DNA of 64,000 nucleotides from Anaerolineaceae bacterium (GCA_002702705.1 PABH01000014.1:62001-126000), one strand, 5' to 3'. Counted from the stretch's first letter, positions 16,992 to 25,881 are shown. The notes: generated by a model from the sequence alone, not told the origin. Made by a program: numbers and translations.

Positions 16992-17085
16992 GAAGTCGGG
17001 CTTTTATCGAAGGCCATTTTTTTGCAAGATTGGTGTTTTTGTAAGTCACCGTTGGCCGCGAGTTTAGAAAACAAAGTCCGACTTC
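16992..17085. repeat. 94-bp inverted-repeat element (GAAGTCGG arms)
   Basis: Arms GAAGTCGG (16992-16999) and CCGACTTC (17078-17085) are perfect inverted copies. The match continues inward to 13 bp with one mismatch. It is immediately downstream of the tandem array and has no coding content. Confidence 0.6.
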
Positions 17086-17184
17086 TGCTTTTTTAAAGTA
17101 GGGTGGAGTGGTTAGCGAAATTAAAGAATTCGTTGAGAATTAAGCGCTGCCGCATAATTAAATAGTGCAAACAATCCACCAAAA

Positions 17185-18036
17185 CTAAACTTGTGAATCC
17201 AAATAAGCCTGGGTCAGCGTTTTCCATTCGTAAAGGGTTAACGTTTCAGCGCGGCGGGTGGGGTCAATCTCACAACTCATCAGCAATTGCTCGGCTTGTT
17301 TACTATCAATCGGTAAGCCGCCGGAAAGGGATTTGCGCAGCATTTTTCTTTTTTGTCCAAACCCGGCTTTTGCCATCAGGAAAAAGGTTTCAAGCTGCTC
17401 GATGGGAATAATGGGTTGGGGGAAAAGATCAACCCGAATGACAGCTGAATCCACATTGGGGGGCGGGTAAAAAGCCCCGGCTGGGATTTTTGCGACAATT
17501 GTCGGATCGCCATAGACCTGCACGCTGAGTGCCAATAAACTTAAATCCCCAGCAGGGGCACAAATACGCTGGGCGACTTCTTTTTGAATGGTTAAGACGA
17601 GGCGGCTGGGTTTAACCTCCGCTTCCAATAGGTGCCGGATGATGGCGGAGGTGATGTAATAGGGAATATTAGCGACCACCTGATAACCGCTGCTCTGCAT
17701 CAATTCTACCGGGTTAAGTTTGAGGATATCCCCATGAATTAATTCCACATTATTTTCCGGGCTGAGGACGTCTTTTAAGACCGGAAGAAGATGCTGGTCA
17801 ATTTCGACCGCTACCACACGTTGGGCGGCTCGTGCTAAAAAGCGGGTCAGAGAGCCCAATCCCGCGCCAATTTCGAGTACCTGGTCATTTGGTTCTATTC
17901 CAGCGGAATTTACCACGTTTTCCAGAGCGTGGTTATCCACCAGAAAATTTTGTCCCAGGCTTTTCCGCGGGCTGAGGTGGTGTAACCGCAGCAGGTTGGG
18001 CACGTTTAATGGAGCGGGGATTAAGGCAGGATCCAT
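17185..18036 (-). CDS. rsmA: 16S rRNA (adenine(1518)/adenine(1519)) dimethyltransferase
   Basis: A 283-residue KsgA/RsmA enzyme that dimethylates two adjacent adenines in the 3' hairpin of 16S rRNA during 30S maturation, using S-adenosylmethionine. Motifs are SLGQNFLVD at the N-terminus, the SAM-binding VLEIGAGLGSLT, VEID, and the catalytic NIPYYI. A helical C-terminal domain follows. Its start lies 16 bp inside the end of the YabE-like gene, so the two are co-transcribed. The yabE-ksgA order resembles that of Bacillus. Confidence 0.97.
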   Translation of the reverse strand: MDPALIPAPLNVPNLLRLHHLSPRKSLGQNFLVDNHALENVVNSAGIEPNDQVLEIGAGLGSLTRFLARAAQRVVAVEIDQHLLPVLKDVLSPENNVELIHGDILKLNPVELMQSSGYQVVANIPYYITSAIIRHLLEAEVKPSRLVLTIQKEVAQRICAPAGDLSLLALSVQVYGDPTIVAKIPAGAFYPPPNVDSAVIRVDLFPQPIIPIEQLETFFLMAKAGFGQKRKMLRKSLSGGLPIDSKQAEQLLMSCEIDPTRRAETLTLYEWKTLTQAYLDSQV

Positions 18037-19439
18037 GGGATATAGTCCGGTACGGGGGTCAGGAAATACATGGTGGTCCAGCTGGACCAGGGTTCAAAAT
18101 CATCGTCGGTAAAACCGAGGTCGATCCAATACTCACCGGGGATACCACCGCCGATGTCTGCGATAATGCCTTTGCCGTAACCAGGCACGTAGACCTGCTG
18201 ACCAACCATCAGGTTGTACCAGGTGCGGGTGACGCCAATCACGCCGCGCTGGACGGGCAGGCCGCTGGAGGTGCCGTAGTAGCAGCGATCCACACCGGAA
18301 CGGCAGGGGGAATAGGAGGTGGCATGGACGGTGACAGCCCGCCAATATTCTATTGTCCCGTCCGGGGTTTCCATTGTTTTGACGACAGGTTTGGTGCCGC
18401 GCCCGGTGACTTGGTTTTGAGGCTGCTTGGCAACCCAGGTCGTGTCGTCAACCCGTTTAACTTCCTGCCCATCTTCATACCGAACCAGGGTGCGGGTCAC
18501 TTCCACGCCAAACTCGCCGGGCTGAACAATTTCGGTTTTATCGAGTTCGACCTGATCCGATTGGATATATTCGCTGGTATAGGGAATGGATGTTTGGGTT
18601 AGGGTAGCTTCTTCCCGCACCCGTACCACACGGATGTTCCCATCTGTTGGCAAGGGATCTGTTTCAGCCGGAATGCTGTAATCGAGGTTTTGCAGGCTGA
18701 TGCCTACTTCGGCTAATGCTTCTCCGACCGTATCCGCTGCACTAAAGCTTGGTATGGTTTGATCTTTTAGTGTGATGGTGATCGGCAAAGCGCGCTGAAT
18801 GGTAACAGTCAGGTCTTGATCCAAAACGGTTTCTAAGGGAAGATCGAGGCGGTCTGCGGGGTGAAATTCGTATCCCGCGTTTTGTAAGGCATCACCCAGA
18901 GAATCCGCGCTGGATTGGATGGTTTCTATTCCTTCGGGAGAGTCGATGGTAATAACCACCGCGTGTTTGACTTCAAAACGATATTCCGGGGCATAGGGTA
19001 AGGGTTGGTTGGTTTTAAATAACTGCCCGTTTACTTGAACTTTATCTTCTTCGGTGGGGGTAATTCCGGCAGAAGCCAACAATTGTTCTCCATCCCGACT
19101 GGCGCTGTAAATCAGCGTGACCTGGCCGGAAGGAAATTCTTCAATATATACCGGGCGGGCTTGATCCACCACAATCTGATCAACCCCCAACAGGGACTTA
19201 TCTGGTGCGGGTTGAATGAAATCCTGCGGGTTAAGGGTTAAGCCGCCGTTTTCCAGTGCGGCCTGCACTGTCCAGGCCCGGGTTTTTAAGGTTTGCGCTT
19301 CACCATTTAAGATCACACCGATGCTGCGCGGTAACGTCAGGATTAAGATCAGGGCGATGAGGGTGATCAGCCCACCGCTTAAGATCATGTGTTTTTTCTT
19401 CATGCCGCTGATTCTAACAGAGTTTTTAAATTCTTTCAT
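18021..19439 (-). CDS. YabE-like cell-wall protein: DUF348 repeats, G5 and 3D domains
   Basis: A 472-residue membrane-anchored or secreted protein. After a basic start comes one hydrophobic segment (about 15-38). Three DUF348 repeats (about 40-230) follow, then a G5 domain (about 260-335, ending KRVDDTTWVAKQ) and a C-terminal 3D domain (about 370-450). The 3D domain has the conserved acidic residues in GIIADIGGG and WIDLGF, a double-psi barrel as in MltA/Rpf-like wall lytic enzymes. It probably cuts or binds peptidoglycan. The frame opens at 19448; the ATG at 19439 has a slightly better ribosome site. It overlaps rsmA. Confidence 0.88.
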   Translation of the reverse strand: MKEFKNSVRISGMKKKHMILSGGLITLIALILILTLPRSIGVILNGEAQTLKTRAWTVQAALENGGLTLNPQDFIQPAPDKSLLGVDQIVVDQARPVYIEEFPSGQVTLIYSASRDGEQLLASAGITPTEEDKVQVNGQLFKTNQPLPYAPEYRFEVKHAVVITIDSPEGIETIQSSADSLGDALQNAGYEFHPADRLDLPLETVLDQDLTVTIQRALPITITLKDQTIPSFSAADTVGEALAEVGISLQNLDYSIPAETDPLPTDGNIRVVRVREEATLTQTSIPYTSEYIQSDQVELDKTEIVQPGEFGVEVTRTLVRYEDGQEVKRVDDTTWVAKQPQNQVTGRGTKPVVKTMETPDGTIEYWRAVTVHATSYSPCRSGVDRCYYGTSSGLPVQRGVIGVTRTWYNLMVGQQVYVPGYGKGIIADIGGGIPGEYWIDLGFTDDDFEPWSSWTTMYFLTPVPDYIPWILP

Positions 19440-19529
19440 GTTATCCACATTTGAACAACAATACCAACAGATGAAGTAAGGTTAAATGGACAAATTAAAA
19501 AAATTCCTGTGATTGCTCAAGCCCGTAGT

Positions 19530-19606
19530 GTGGGTTGGTTTGCGAGCATCACGAGACAATCTGTTTGAAAATTGGTTTGGTTTTATCCGGCGTACAACCA
19601 ACCCAC
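19530..19606. repeat. 77-bp inverted-repeat element (GTGGGTTGGTT arms)
   Basis: Perfect 11-bp arms GTGGGTTGGTT (19530-19540) and AACCAACCCAC (19596-19606) enclose 55 bp without coding content. It lies between the YabE-like gene's upstream region and the tRNA-Phe terminator. It resembles other short non-autonomous repeats in the window in size only. Confidence 0.6.
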
Positions 19607-19628
19607 CTTTTCTCACCTTAAACAAATC

Positions 19629-19651
19629 AGCCATCCTTCAAAAGGATGGCT
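19629..19651 (-). terminator. Terminator hairpin after tRNA-Phe
   Basis: A perfect 10-bp stem, AGCCATCCTT (19629-19638) / AAGGATGGCT (19642-19651), lies directly downstream of tRNA-Phe on the minus strand. It is followed by a modestly T-rich tract (GATTTGTTT). Confidence 0.7.
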
Positions 19652-19654
19652 GTG

Positions 19655-19727
19655 TGCCGAGTCACAGAATCGAACTGTGGACACCGCAATTTTCAGTCGC
19701 GTGCTCTACCAACTGAGCTAACTCGGC
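19655..19727 (-). tRNA. tRNA-Phe (anticodon GAA)
   Basis: A 73-nt cloverleaf on the minus strand. The acceptor stem is GCCGAGT/ACTCGGC with discriminator A. The D-arm is AGCTCAGTTGGTAGAGC, the anticodon loop CTGAAAA and the T-arm CACAGTTCGATTCTGTG. No CCA is encoded. It is the ligand tRNA for the UUC-specific T-box upstream of pheST. Confidence 0.95.
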
Positions 19728-19738
19728 GAGTGATTGGT

Positions 19739-19767
19739 ATTCTAACCGCATGTAGGTTGTCTGTCAA
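19739..19767 (-). promoter_or_regulatory. Promoter of tRNA-Phe
   Basis: On the minus strand, -35 TTGACA (19767-19762), a 17-bp spacer and -10 TAGAAT (19744-19739) lie 11 bp before the tRNA 5' end. Confidence 0.85.
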
Positions 19768-19805
19768 GGAATTGGTTTTTTCACCGGAAAATGCCACTGT
19801 TTAGG

Positions 19806-20429
19806 TTATATCCATTTTAAAATTCCGGCGAAAACAATCAGCATAACGATATTTACAATGGCAAGCCCGCCAATCACTTGTTTTTGCAGTTTGGGTTTCC
19901 AATCATAACTATACATGGATACCACAAAGAAGGGGATATACACTGTAACAAAAACCGGTAATGCCCCCCACCAGGGGTAAACCCAAACAAAGGCGGGTGT
20001 TTTTGCCAAAAATATTTCAAAAATCGAAAAGAAGGCAGCGTTAAAAATGGCAAAAAATAAACGGCTGTTGATGCCAAAAATCTTCGTTTTTGGATCAGCT
20101 GGCAGTAATTTTGAAAAGATCAATCCTGCAATCGAGAACATTAAACTGAGTTCAACGCCCACCCCTACCAACAATAAAAAGCTGGTTCCGGTTGGAACTG
20201 TCCAGAGGGCATGTCCGCTAAAATGCTGAATGAGTGCATTCATAATTTCAAAAAACCAGTGCACCATGTAGAGGGAAAGCCCTGCTGCTATCCCTTTCCA
20301 GTTTTTCTTTTCAATTTCGGTAAAGTAGATATACATCACAAAGGCTAATAAGGTGATAACGTACCAATTGAAATTTTCTCCACTTCGGAGAATCGATAGT
20401 GCAGCTTGTGTAGCTTCTGGGTTATTCAT
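19806..20429 (-). CDS. Integral membrane protein, function unknown
   Basis: A 207-residue protein with about six hydrophobic segments and short loops (for example NWYVITLLAFVMYIYF and SFLLLVGVGVELSLMFSIAG). It has no recognised catalytic motif, and I do not know the family. The frame opens at 20441, but that ATG is embedded in ATGGAGGGGACGATG. The GGAGGGG it contains is a good ribosome site for the second ATG at 20429, so the shorter form is preferred. It is a single gene between tRNA-Phe and the SWIM-SNF2 pair. Confidence 0.65.
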   Translation of the reverse strand: MNNPEATQAALSILRSGENFNWYVITLLAFVMYIYFTEIEKKNWKGIAAGLSLYMVHWFFEIMNALIQHFSGHALWTVPTGTSFLLLVGVGVELSLMFSIAGLIFSKLLPADPKTKIFGINSRLFFAIFNAAFFSIFEIFLAKTPAFVWVYPWWGALPVFVTVYIPFFVVSMYSYDWKPKLQKQVIGGLAIVNIVMLIVFAGILKWI

Positions 20430-20579
20430 CGTCCCCTCCATAAATATAAATTCGGATCATTAATTGTAGATCAGAATAAAAAAATAAAACTGAGAATCGG
20501 TTGATTAAATAAAAAAGGAACACATAAGGTCCCTTTTTGGTTTGGTATTGATAAAAAAATATAGAACTTTACCAGTGAT

Positions 20580-21779
20580 TTATTCCTCGTCCCCATTGCC
20601 ATTTTCAGTGGCGGTGGTATCCGCGTAGGCGATGATCATGGCAAACTGGCTGATGGAATTATAGGATTCTTCCAGCTGCCCCTGCAGGGTCAGTTGAGAA
20701 GCAAATTCAGGTTCTCCCAGTCGTTTTAACAGCGGCTGGGCGATATTTGGCATTTTTACTTGTACATTGACTTCATCAATCTGTGGTCCGATGTTCCAAA
20801 AATTGTCTAAGGTTTGTGGGAAGCGTGGTTTTTCGGTTTCGCTGCTTTGGGTGGGTGTGTTGTATTCCGGACTGCTCATATCGGCTTCGGCACCGCGCCG
20901 CTGGCGTAAGGCTTCCATGATCTGTTCTTCCGTCCGTCCGCGCATACGGAACAGCAGGAAGGGGTCTTCATCAAACCGATCTCCCAAGATATAGTGGGTG
21001 GCGGCAATGTGTTTACAAGGGGTGACTTTATCCGGGCAGGTGCATTTGGTTTGCAAATCGATGCTGCGGGTGGGGAAAAGGCTGACTCCCGCTTCGGAGA
21101 AAACTTCTTCGATGTCTTCGGGCATTTCCCCAGCCAGTAATTTGGCAACGTAAATGGCCTTATCTGCCAGCAGGTCAAACACTTTTTCCCATTGGCGGTT
21201 GCTGAGCGGGTTTAACTGGATGGTGACGCGGTAGGGTTTAGAGCGGGAGCCCTGCACCCGCGCAATAATCCCACCTTTGATTTCTTCCATGGAAACAATT
21301 TGCCCTAAACGAGCATAATGCTGACCGCGTGTCAGACGGACACCTTGCATCAGATTTTCTAAGGCGTCCAACCACGAGCGAGCCCACCAGTTTTTAGCAA
21401 ATTCACCACGTTGGCTGCGGGTTTGAATACCAGTTTCCGTAAAACGGGGATTCATGCCCCATGGGCTGTTAGCCTGGTTGTTTGGTTCACCATTGGTGTT
21501 TCGGTTTCCGTTCGTCAGACCATTATTTTTATGGTTTGGGCGTTTTTGGTTTTGCCCGTTGCGGGTTTCATTTTGCGGTTGGTCTGCCCGTTGATCATTT
21601 TTCTGATTACGAGGATGCTGGTTGTTTTGCCGATTCTTAGGAGAAAACCGTTTCCCACGTTGGTTCTGATGGGTACGGTTTTGGTGTGGTTTACGGTTTT
21701 GCCCATTGGAATCAGATTTTTGTTCCGGAGAAGAGGGTTGATTTGGTTTTTCCTGGTTTGTTTCTTTTTCTTCTGCCAT
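20580..21779 (-). CDS. SWIM zinc-finger protein
   Basis: A 399-residue protein. The first 110 residues or so are very rich in Asn, Gln, Lys and Pro and are probably disordered. The rest is a SWIM-domain region with the zinc ligands in CTCPDKVTPCKH (about residues 247-258, CxCx7CxH type). SWIM domains bind DNA or proteins. In bacteria they often pair with SNF2 helicases, as here: the helicase gene stops 3 bp upstream and its last codons carry this gene's ribosome site (AGGAG). The pair probably acts as one DNA-remodelling or repair complex; the exact role is unknown. Confidence 0.88.
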   Translation of the reverse strand: MAEEKETNQEKPNQPSSPEQKSDSNGQNRKPHQNRTHQNQRGKRFSPKNRQNNQHPRNQKNDQRADQPQNETRNGQNQKRPNHKNNGLTNGNRNTNGEPNNQANSPWGMNPRFTETGIQTRSQRGEFAKNWWARSWLDALENLMQGVRLTRGQHYARLGQIVSMEEIKGGIIARVQGSRSKPYRVTIQLNPLSNRQWEKVFDLLADKAIYVAKLLAGEMPEDIEEVFSEAGVSLFPTRSIDLQTKCTCPDKVTPCKHIAATHYILGDRFDEDPFLLFRMRGRTEEQIMEALRQRRGAEADMSSPEYNTPTQSSETEKPRFPQTLDNFWNIGPQIDEVNVQVKMPNIAQPLLKRLGEPEFASQLTLQGQLEESYNSISQFAMIIAYADTTATENGNGDEE

Positions 21780-21782
21780 AAT

Positions 21783-24700
21783 TTACTCCTGATCCTGATA
21801 ACGCAGGCGTACCAGATCTTGTAATTCGTCCGTTGATAATTCGGTAATCCAATTTTCACCGCTGCCGATAATGGATTCTGCCAGTCCTTTTTTGGATTCA
21901 ATCATTTCGTCAATTTTTTCTTCCAGTGTGCCAACCGTGACAAACTTATGGACCTGCACATTTTGGTGCTGCCCAATACGAAAAGCACGGTCGGTAGCTT
22001 GACTTTCGACAGCAGGGTTCCACCACCGGTCAAAATGAATAACGTGGTTGGCGCGCGTCAGGTTTAACCCGGTCCCCCCTGCTTTTAAGGAGAGGATAAA
22101 CACCTGAGGGCCTGATGGATCTTCCATAAAACGGCTGATCATTTGGTCGCGCATTTTGGCGGGTGTACCACCGTGCAAAAAGAGGGTCTGGCAATTTAAG
22201 GTTGATGGGATATAAGCATTTAATAACTTGCCCATTTCGGCAAACTGGGTAAAGATCAATACCCGGTCGCCCACTGCGATGATTTCTTCTAACATCTCTT
22301 TCAGGCGTTTTAATTTGCCGGAACGATTGTGCATTTCCCGGGCAGTTGGCAGCAAGTCACCTTTGGTACGGGTGTACTGCAGCGGATGATTACAGATTTG
22401 TTTTAATTTGGTCAACATGGCCAATACCTGCCCGTGGCGTTCAATCCCTTCACTTTGCTCGATCTTTTTCATGACGTCATTTACAACCGCCTGGTAAAGA
22501 CCAGCTTGTTCTTCGGTGAGATTGCTGTATGCTTTTACTTCAATTTTCTCCGGTAGATCGGTGATGACGGTGGGATCTGTTTTAACACGCCGTAAAATGA
22601 AGGGTGAAACCAGATCCCGTAATTGTTGAGTGGCATCGGGGTCACGGAAGCGTTCAATTGGTAAAGCGAATTCCCGTTTAAAACGATCGCGGGCACCCAA
22701 GTAGCCGGGGTTTAAGAACTGCATAATGGACCATAATTCCATCAGGCGGTTTTCTACCGGTGTACCCGTTAAAGCAAAACGAAATTCCGATTTTAGACTG
22801 CGGGCTGCCTGTGTTTGTTTGGCGGTTGGATTTTTAATATTTTGGGCTTCATCCAAAATAACACCATACCAGCGGATGGATTGGATGGTATCAATATCTT
22901 GTCTAAGGAGTGGGTAACTGGTGATAACCAGATCGCAGCTTTTCGCGACTTTAATAAATTCTTTGTCCCGCAGGCGGTCAGGACCCTGATGTTTGTGGAT
23001 TTTTAATGTGGGGGCAAAACGTTGGGTCTCCCGCTGCCAGTTGGTGGCTACTGAAGTAGGACAAACCAATATCACCGGTCCTGGCAGGCTGCCACCCAGG
23101 CTTTCTTTTTCGTGCAGTAATAAGGCCAGGGCTTGAATGGTTTTCCCAAGACCCATATCATCTGCTAGAATCGACCCCAATCCCCAGCGGCGGTAAAACG
23201 ATAACCATGAAAAACCAAATTTCTGATAGGGGCGTAACTGTCCTTCCAGGGACTGCGGCTGCGGCAGGTTGATCATTTTTTCGTGACCTTCCAACCCTTC
23301 CAGCCATTCTTCCACCCAGCCTTCAGCATCTACCCCTTCGATGGGCAGGCCTTCTGCGCCAGTTTCACCACCCAACACGTATTGAGCAGCCTGGATCAGA
23401 CCCATTTGTCCATCCTGTCCTTCTGTATCCCAGAAGCGGCGGGCAGCTTCTACCTGTTCTTGATCTAACTGAACCCATTTTCCATCTAACTGCACGAGTG
23501 GTTCATTTAAAGCAGCCAGGGCTTCAAATTCTTCTCTGGTCAGGCGGGTTTCACCAATGGATAGTTCCCAGTGGTAATTAATGAGGGCGTTAAGTTTTAG
23601 TTTTCCACTGATTCCAGTTGCAGCCGGGGCGGGGCTGGAGGGCGTCAATTGTAGACGGACACCCAAACGAGCGCCTTTTTGATCCCACCAATCCGGGGCA
23701 AGGATGCCAAACCCGGCTTCTTCCAGCAAGGGGGCTGTTTCTCGTAAGAAATGATAGGCCTGATGGGTCGTGATGGTCGTCCCCAAAGGATAGCGGGTTT
23801 GTAGGCTATCAATGATCGGTTCAAAATGACGGGTAACATACCCCAAACCCATTAATAATTTTTCTTGTGGATATTCACAGCGTTTGTCATTCACCATTAA
23901 GGTGGCTGTTCTGGTATTCCAGATTTGTTCTGCAGAAATGGTTAAACCGGGATCATCTCGTGATTGTAATAAATATTTTAAAACCCAGGTTTTTTCTTCC
24001 GGATTGAAGATTTGTTCTTCCGGGGAGATTAATTCAAAAGCAACACGAAAATAATTATCTCCGGCAGCCTGTAAATTGCGCATCCAGGCGCGTACACTGC
24101 TGTAAAGGGCAGCAGCTTGCACTGCGCTGACTTTTATATTTGCATCTTGGGTAAACAAAGCTTTTACCCAGGCTTCAAATGGGGTCGGATTTTCAGGGAT
24201 TAACCGGATTGCTTCCGATCCGCTGCCCCATGAACGCGCCAAGGCGTCCGTCATGGTGTTTAAAAAACTATCTAAAAGAGCCCGAGCAGGTGGTAGTGAA
24301 CCGGGAAAAATACGGTCTCCGTGCAGGCTTTCCGCCCGGCAAATTGGAGGAATGGCATCTACCAGTTTGGCAATCCGCGGTCCATCGTTTGGTCCATCCA
24401 AAACGGGCTGCCAACGGGCATGAAAGGCATCACGGTTGCTGTTGATGGGCACCATGATGGGTAATATTTTTTGTTCGGATAAGATTTCAAGGGTTAAACT
24501 ACAAACATTTTGCCAATAGATGGCATCTTGTCCCAGAATAAAGTCTCCAAATTCACTTTCGGTGGGCAGGTTGATCAATACACTGAATGCTGAACTGGCA
24601 GGGAGCCACAAACCATCTATGCGCCAGGGTGCCAGGAAGGGTTCCGTTTCAAGGTCAAGTTCCCAAACATGATTTAAGATTGGAGAAGGTATTGGACCGG

Positions 24701-24950
24701 TTCGAGTGGAAGGCATGTGTAGTGTAACCAGGTTCGCCTGAGCACTTTCTAAGGGGGTGCCAATTCCAATTCGATCTTTAATCGTTTCGGGTTTTAAACA
24801 GTAAGGGTGTTCCTGAGGTTTTGGTTTCTCAGGAATTTCGCCTTCCAAATACCATGGTGCCGGGCTTTCTGATGTTTCAGCCCAAAAAAGGATCCCGCCA
24901 GGATCCGTCGGTTTGCGTGGTGGTTGCCAATGTGTATGTAATACCCACAT
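21783..24950 (-). CDS. SNF2-family DEAD/DEAH-box helicase
   Basis: A 1055-residue ATP-dependent DNA translocase. The N-terminal half is the bacterial SNF2-associated region. The C-terminal half has the helicase motifs: LADDMGLGKT (I), DEAQNIKN (II), LTGTPVENR (III), LKAGGTGLNLT (V) and DRAFRIGQ (VI). It lacks nuclease domains. It is co-transcribed with the SWIM protein downstream. The start ATG at 24950 lacks a clear ribosome site; no in-frame alternative near it is better. About 900 bp of gene-free DNA precede it, with a candidate minus-strand promoter near 25424-25448. Confidence 0.93.
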   Translation of the reverse strand: MWVLHTHWQPPRKPTDPGGILFWAETSESPAPWYLEGEIPEKPKPQEHPYCLKPETIKDRIGIGTPLESAQANLVTLHMPSTRTGPIPSPILNHVWELDLETEPFLAPWRIDGLWLPASSAFSVLINLPTESEFGDFILGQDAIYWQNVCSLTLEILSEQKILPIMVPINSNRDAFHARWQPVLDGPNDGPRIAKLVDAIPPICRAESLHGDRIFPGSLPPARALLDSFLNTMTDALARSWGSGSEAIRLIPENPTPFEAWVKALFTQDANIKVSAVQAAALYSSVRAWMRNLQAAGDNYFRVAFELISPEEQIFNPEEKTWVLKYLLQSRDDPGLTISAEQIWNTRTATLMVNDKRCEYPQEKLLMGLGYVTRHFEPIIDSLQTRYPLGTTITTHQAYHFLRETAPLLEEAGFGILAPDWWDQKGARLGVRLQLTPSSPAPAATGISGKLKLNALINYHWELSIGETRLTREEFEALAALNEPLVQLDGKWVQLDQEQVEAARRFWDTEGQDGQMGLIQAAQYVLGGETGAEGLPIEGVDAEGWVEEWLEGLEGHEKMINLPQPQSLEGQLRPYQKFGFSWLSFYRRWGLGSILADDMGLGKTIQALALLLHEKESLGGSLPGPVILVCPTSVATNWQRETQRFAPTLKIHKHQGPDRLRDKEFIKVAKSCDLVITSYPLLRQDIDTIQSIRWYGVILDEAQNIKNPTAKQTQAARSLKSEFRFALTGTPVENRLMELWSIMQFLNPGYLGARDRFKREFALPIERFRDPDATQQLRDLVSPFILRRVKTDPTVITDLPEKIEVKAYSNLTEEQAGLYQAVVNDVMKKIEQSEGIERHGQVLAMLTKLKQICNHPLQYTRTKGDLLPTAREMHNRSGKLKRLKEMLEEIIAVGDRVLIFTQFAEMGKLLNAYIPSTLNCQTLFLHGGTPAKMRDQMISRFMEDPSGPQVFILSLKAGGTGLNLTRANHVIHFDRWWNPAVESQATDRAFRIGQHQNVQVHKFVTVGTLEEKIDEMIESKKGLAESIIGSGENWITELSTDELQDLVRLRYQDQE

Positions 24951-25435
24951 AAGATATGATTATCAATATCCTTTCATCATCAATCTTTGAGTAAAGTAAA
25001 AAAATATTTCTGCATTTTTATTAATAAAGTAAAGTCCATTTGATTTTGTTTGGCTGTCTACCGTTTGAATCCGCCCTGATGGTATCCAGCACGAGAGTAA
25101 TAAAAATCTGATCTTTCTTGCATGTTCACCAAAGTTCAGTTAAATACCAAAAAACAGTGCTGTGTTCAGCCTGAATAAGTTTTGGCATCTTTTAAGAACA
25201 TAACTGCCTTCAGTCCCCACGAAAATAAGTTTATTTCTCACTCCATCTCAACCCATGAAACCAAAAAAAGAAGTAAAAATTTGCTCCATGTGGTTAATTT
25301 ACCGGTTTCCAATTGGTTTAAAACTTGGATTGTTTATGAACAAGCCGAGATGACTCGCCCACTAAATTTTATTGAAAACAGGATTAAGTACAACATTTAT
25401 TGTACCCGAACGATATAAATATTTTACCATGTTTT

Positions 25436-25457
25436 TGGCTTTGTCAAGCCATTTTTT
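25436..25457 (+). terminator. Orphan rho-independent terminator
   Basis: Stem TGGCTT (25436-25441) / AAGCCA (25446-25451) with a TGTC loop is followed by TTTTTT. No plus-strand gene ends upstream within 470 bp, so it may end an unannotated small RNA. Alternatively, the same bases serve as a minus-strand -35 element and the resemblance is accidental. Confidence 0.5.
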
Positions 25458-25560
25458 ACAGGTGATTAACCAGAAAGAATGTGAGGATGTTTTTTTGGTC
25501 AAATGATTACGGTTGAGGGAAAAGCAAACCTGAATGGAAGACAGCGGGAATTTAAGGGCA

Positions 25561-25648
25561 AAAACCGAGATGAAATTGGCATTAATGGTATCTAATTTTC
25601 GGTGTTCAGTATATTCTTATGACTATTTTTTACAAAAATCTCGGTTTT
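25561..25648. repeat. 88-bp inverted repeat (AAAACCGAGAT arms)
   Basis: Perfect 11-bp arms AAAACCGAGAT (25561-25571) and ATCTCGGTTTT (25638-25648) enclose 66 bp of A/T-rich sequence. There is no gene content. Confidence 0.55.
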
Positions 25649-25775
25649 GGGAAGTTACCCGACCAGGAGATTTTTGGCGGCGAGGAAGGTACTTTTCAGA
25701 GAAGGATAGGGAAAAGATTAGAGAATCTCTCAAGGTCCGCTCTTATGGTAGCTCAACAAATGGGTTTTCTGTTCG

Positions 25776-25864
25776 GGTGCAACGCACTATTTCCGGTATC
25801 AGGCAATCTATATGCCGTGGTGTTGGCATAAAAGGTTAACGAGTGATCCCAAGTGCGGCGCACC
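25776..25864. repeat. 89-bp inverted-repeat element, copy B
   Basis: Arms GGTGCAACGCACT (25776-25788) and AGTGCGGCGCACC (25852-25864) match the arms of the element at 1318-1406, and the total length is identical. The interiors share a GGTTA word, a GTGA word and AAGTGCG in the same order and nearly the same positions, but are otherwise diverged. Confidence 0.6.
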
Positions 25865-25881
25865 AAATAAAAGAACGAAAC

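Larger units (their letters stand above)
24951..25881. other. 930-bp gene-free region with hairpins and an orphan terminator
   Basis: No frame here looks coding: short frames lack ribosome sites and have no recognisable protein. It contains a small palindrome GTACAA/TTGTAC (about 25388-25405), an intrinsic-terminator-like hairpin (25436-25457), an 88-bp inverted repeat (25561-25648) and an 89-bp element (25776-25864). On the minus strand TTGACA overlaps the terminator hairpin with TAAAAT 15 bp further on; this could be the promoter for the SNF2 operon, giving a leader of about 470 nt. Confidence 0.5.

Noticed and set aside
16687-17074. Overlapping minus-strand frames with repeated protein strings
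   Set aside because: They come from the tandem 110-bp DNA repeat; the period shifts the frame, there is no ribosome site, and no protein family fits.
16632-17085. CRISPR array
   Set aside because: The repeat units are 110 bp, the spacers are themselves repeated, and no cas genes are present.
18009-18602. Plus-strand 197-codon frame opposite the YabE-like gene
   Set aside because: It is antisense to a gene with clear domains and is Gly/Ala-rich, as expected for a shadow frame.
21411-21824. Plus-strand hydrophobic frame opposite the SWIM gene's low-complexity part
   Set aside because: It is the complement of the Asn/Gln/Lys-rich region, which yields a false Val/Phe/Leu-rich membrane-like frame.
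25182-25839. Plus-strand frames in the gene-free region
   Set aside because: There are no ribosome sites or recognisable protein features, and one runs into the 89-bp repeat element.
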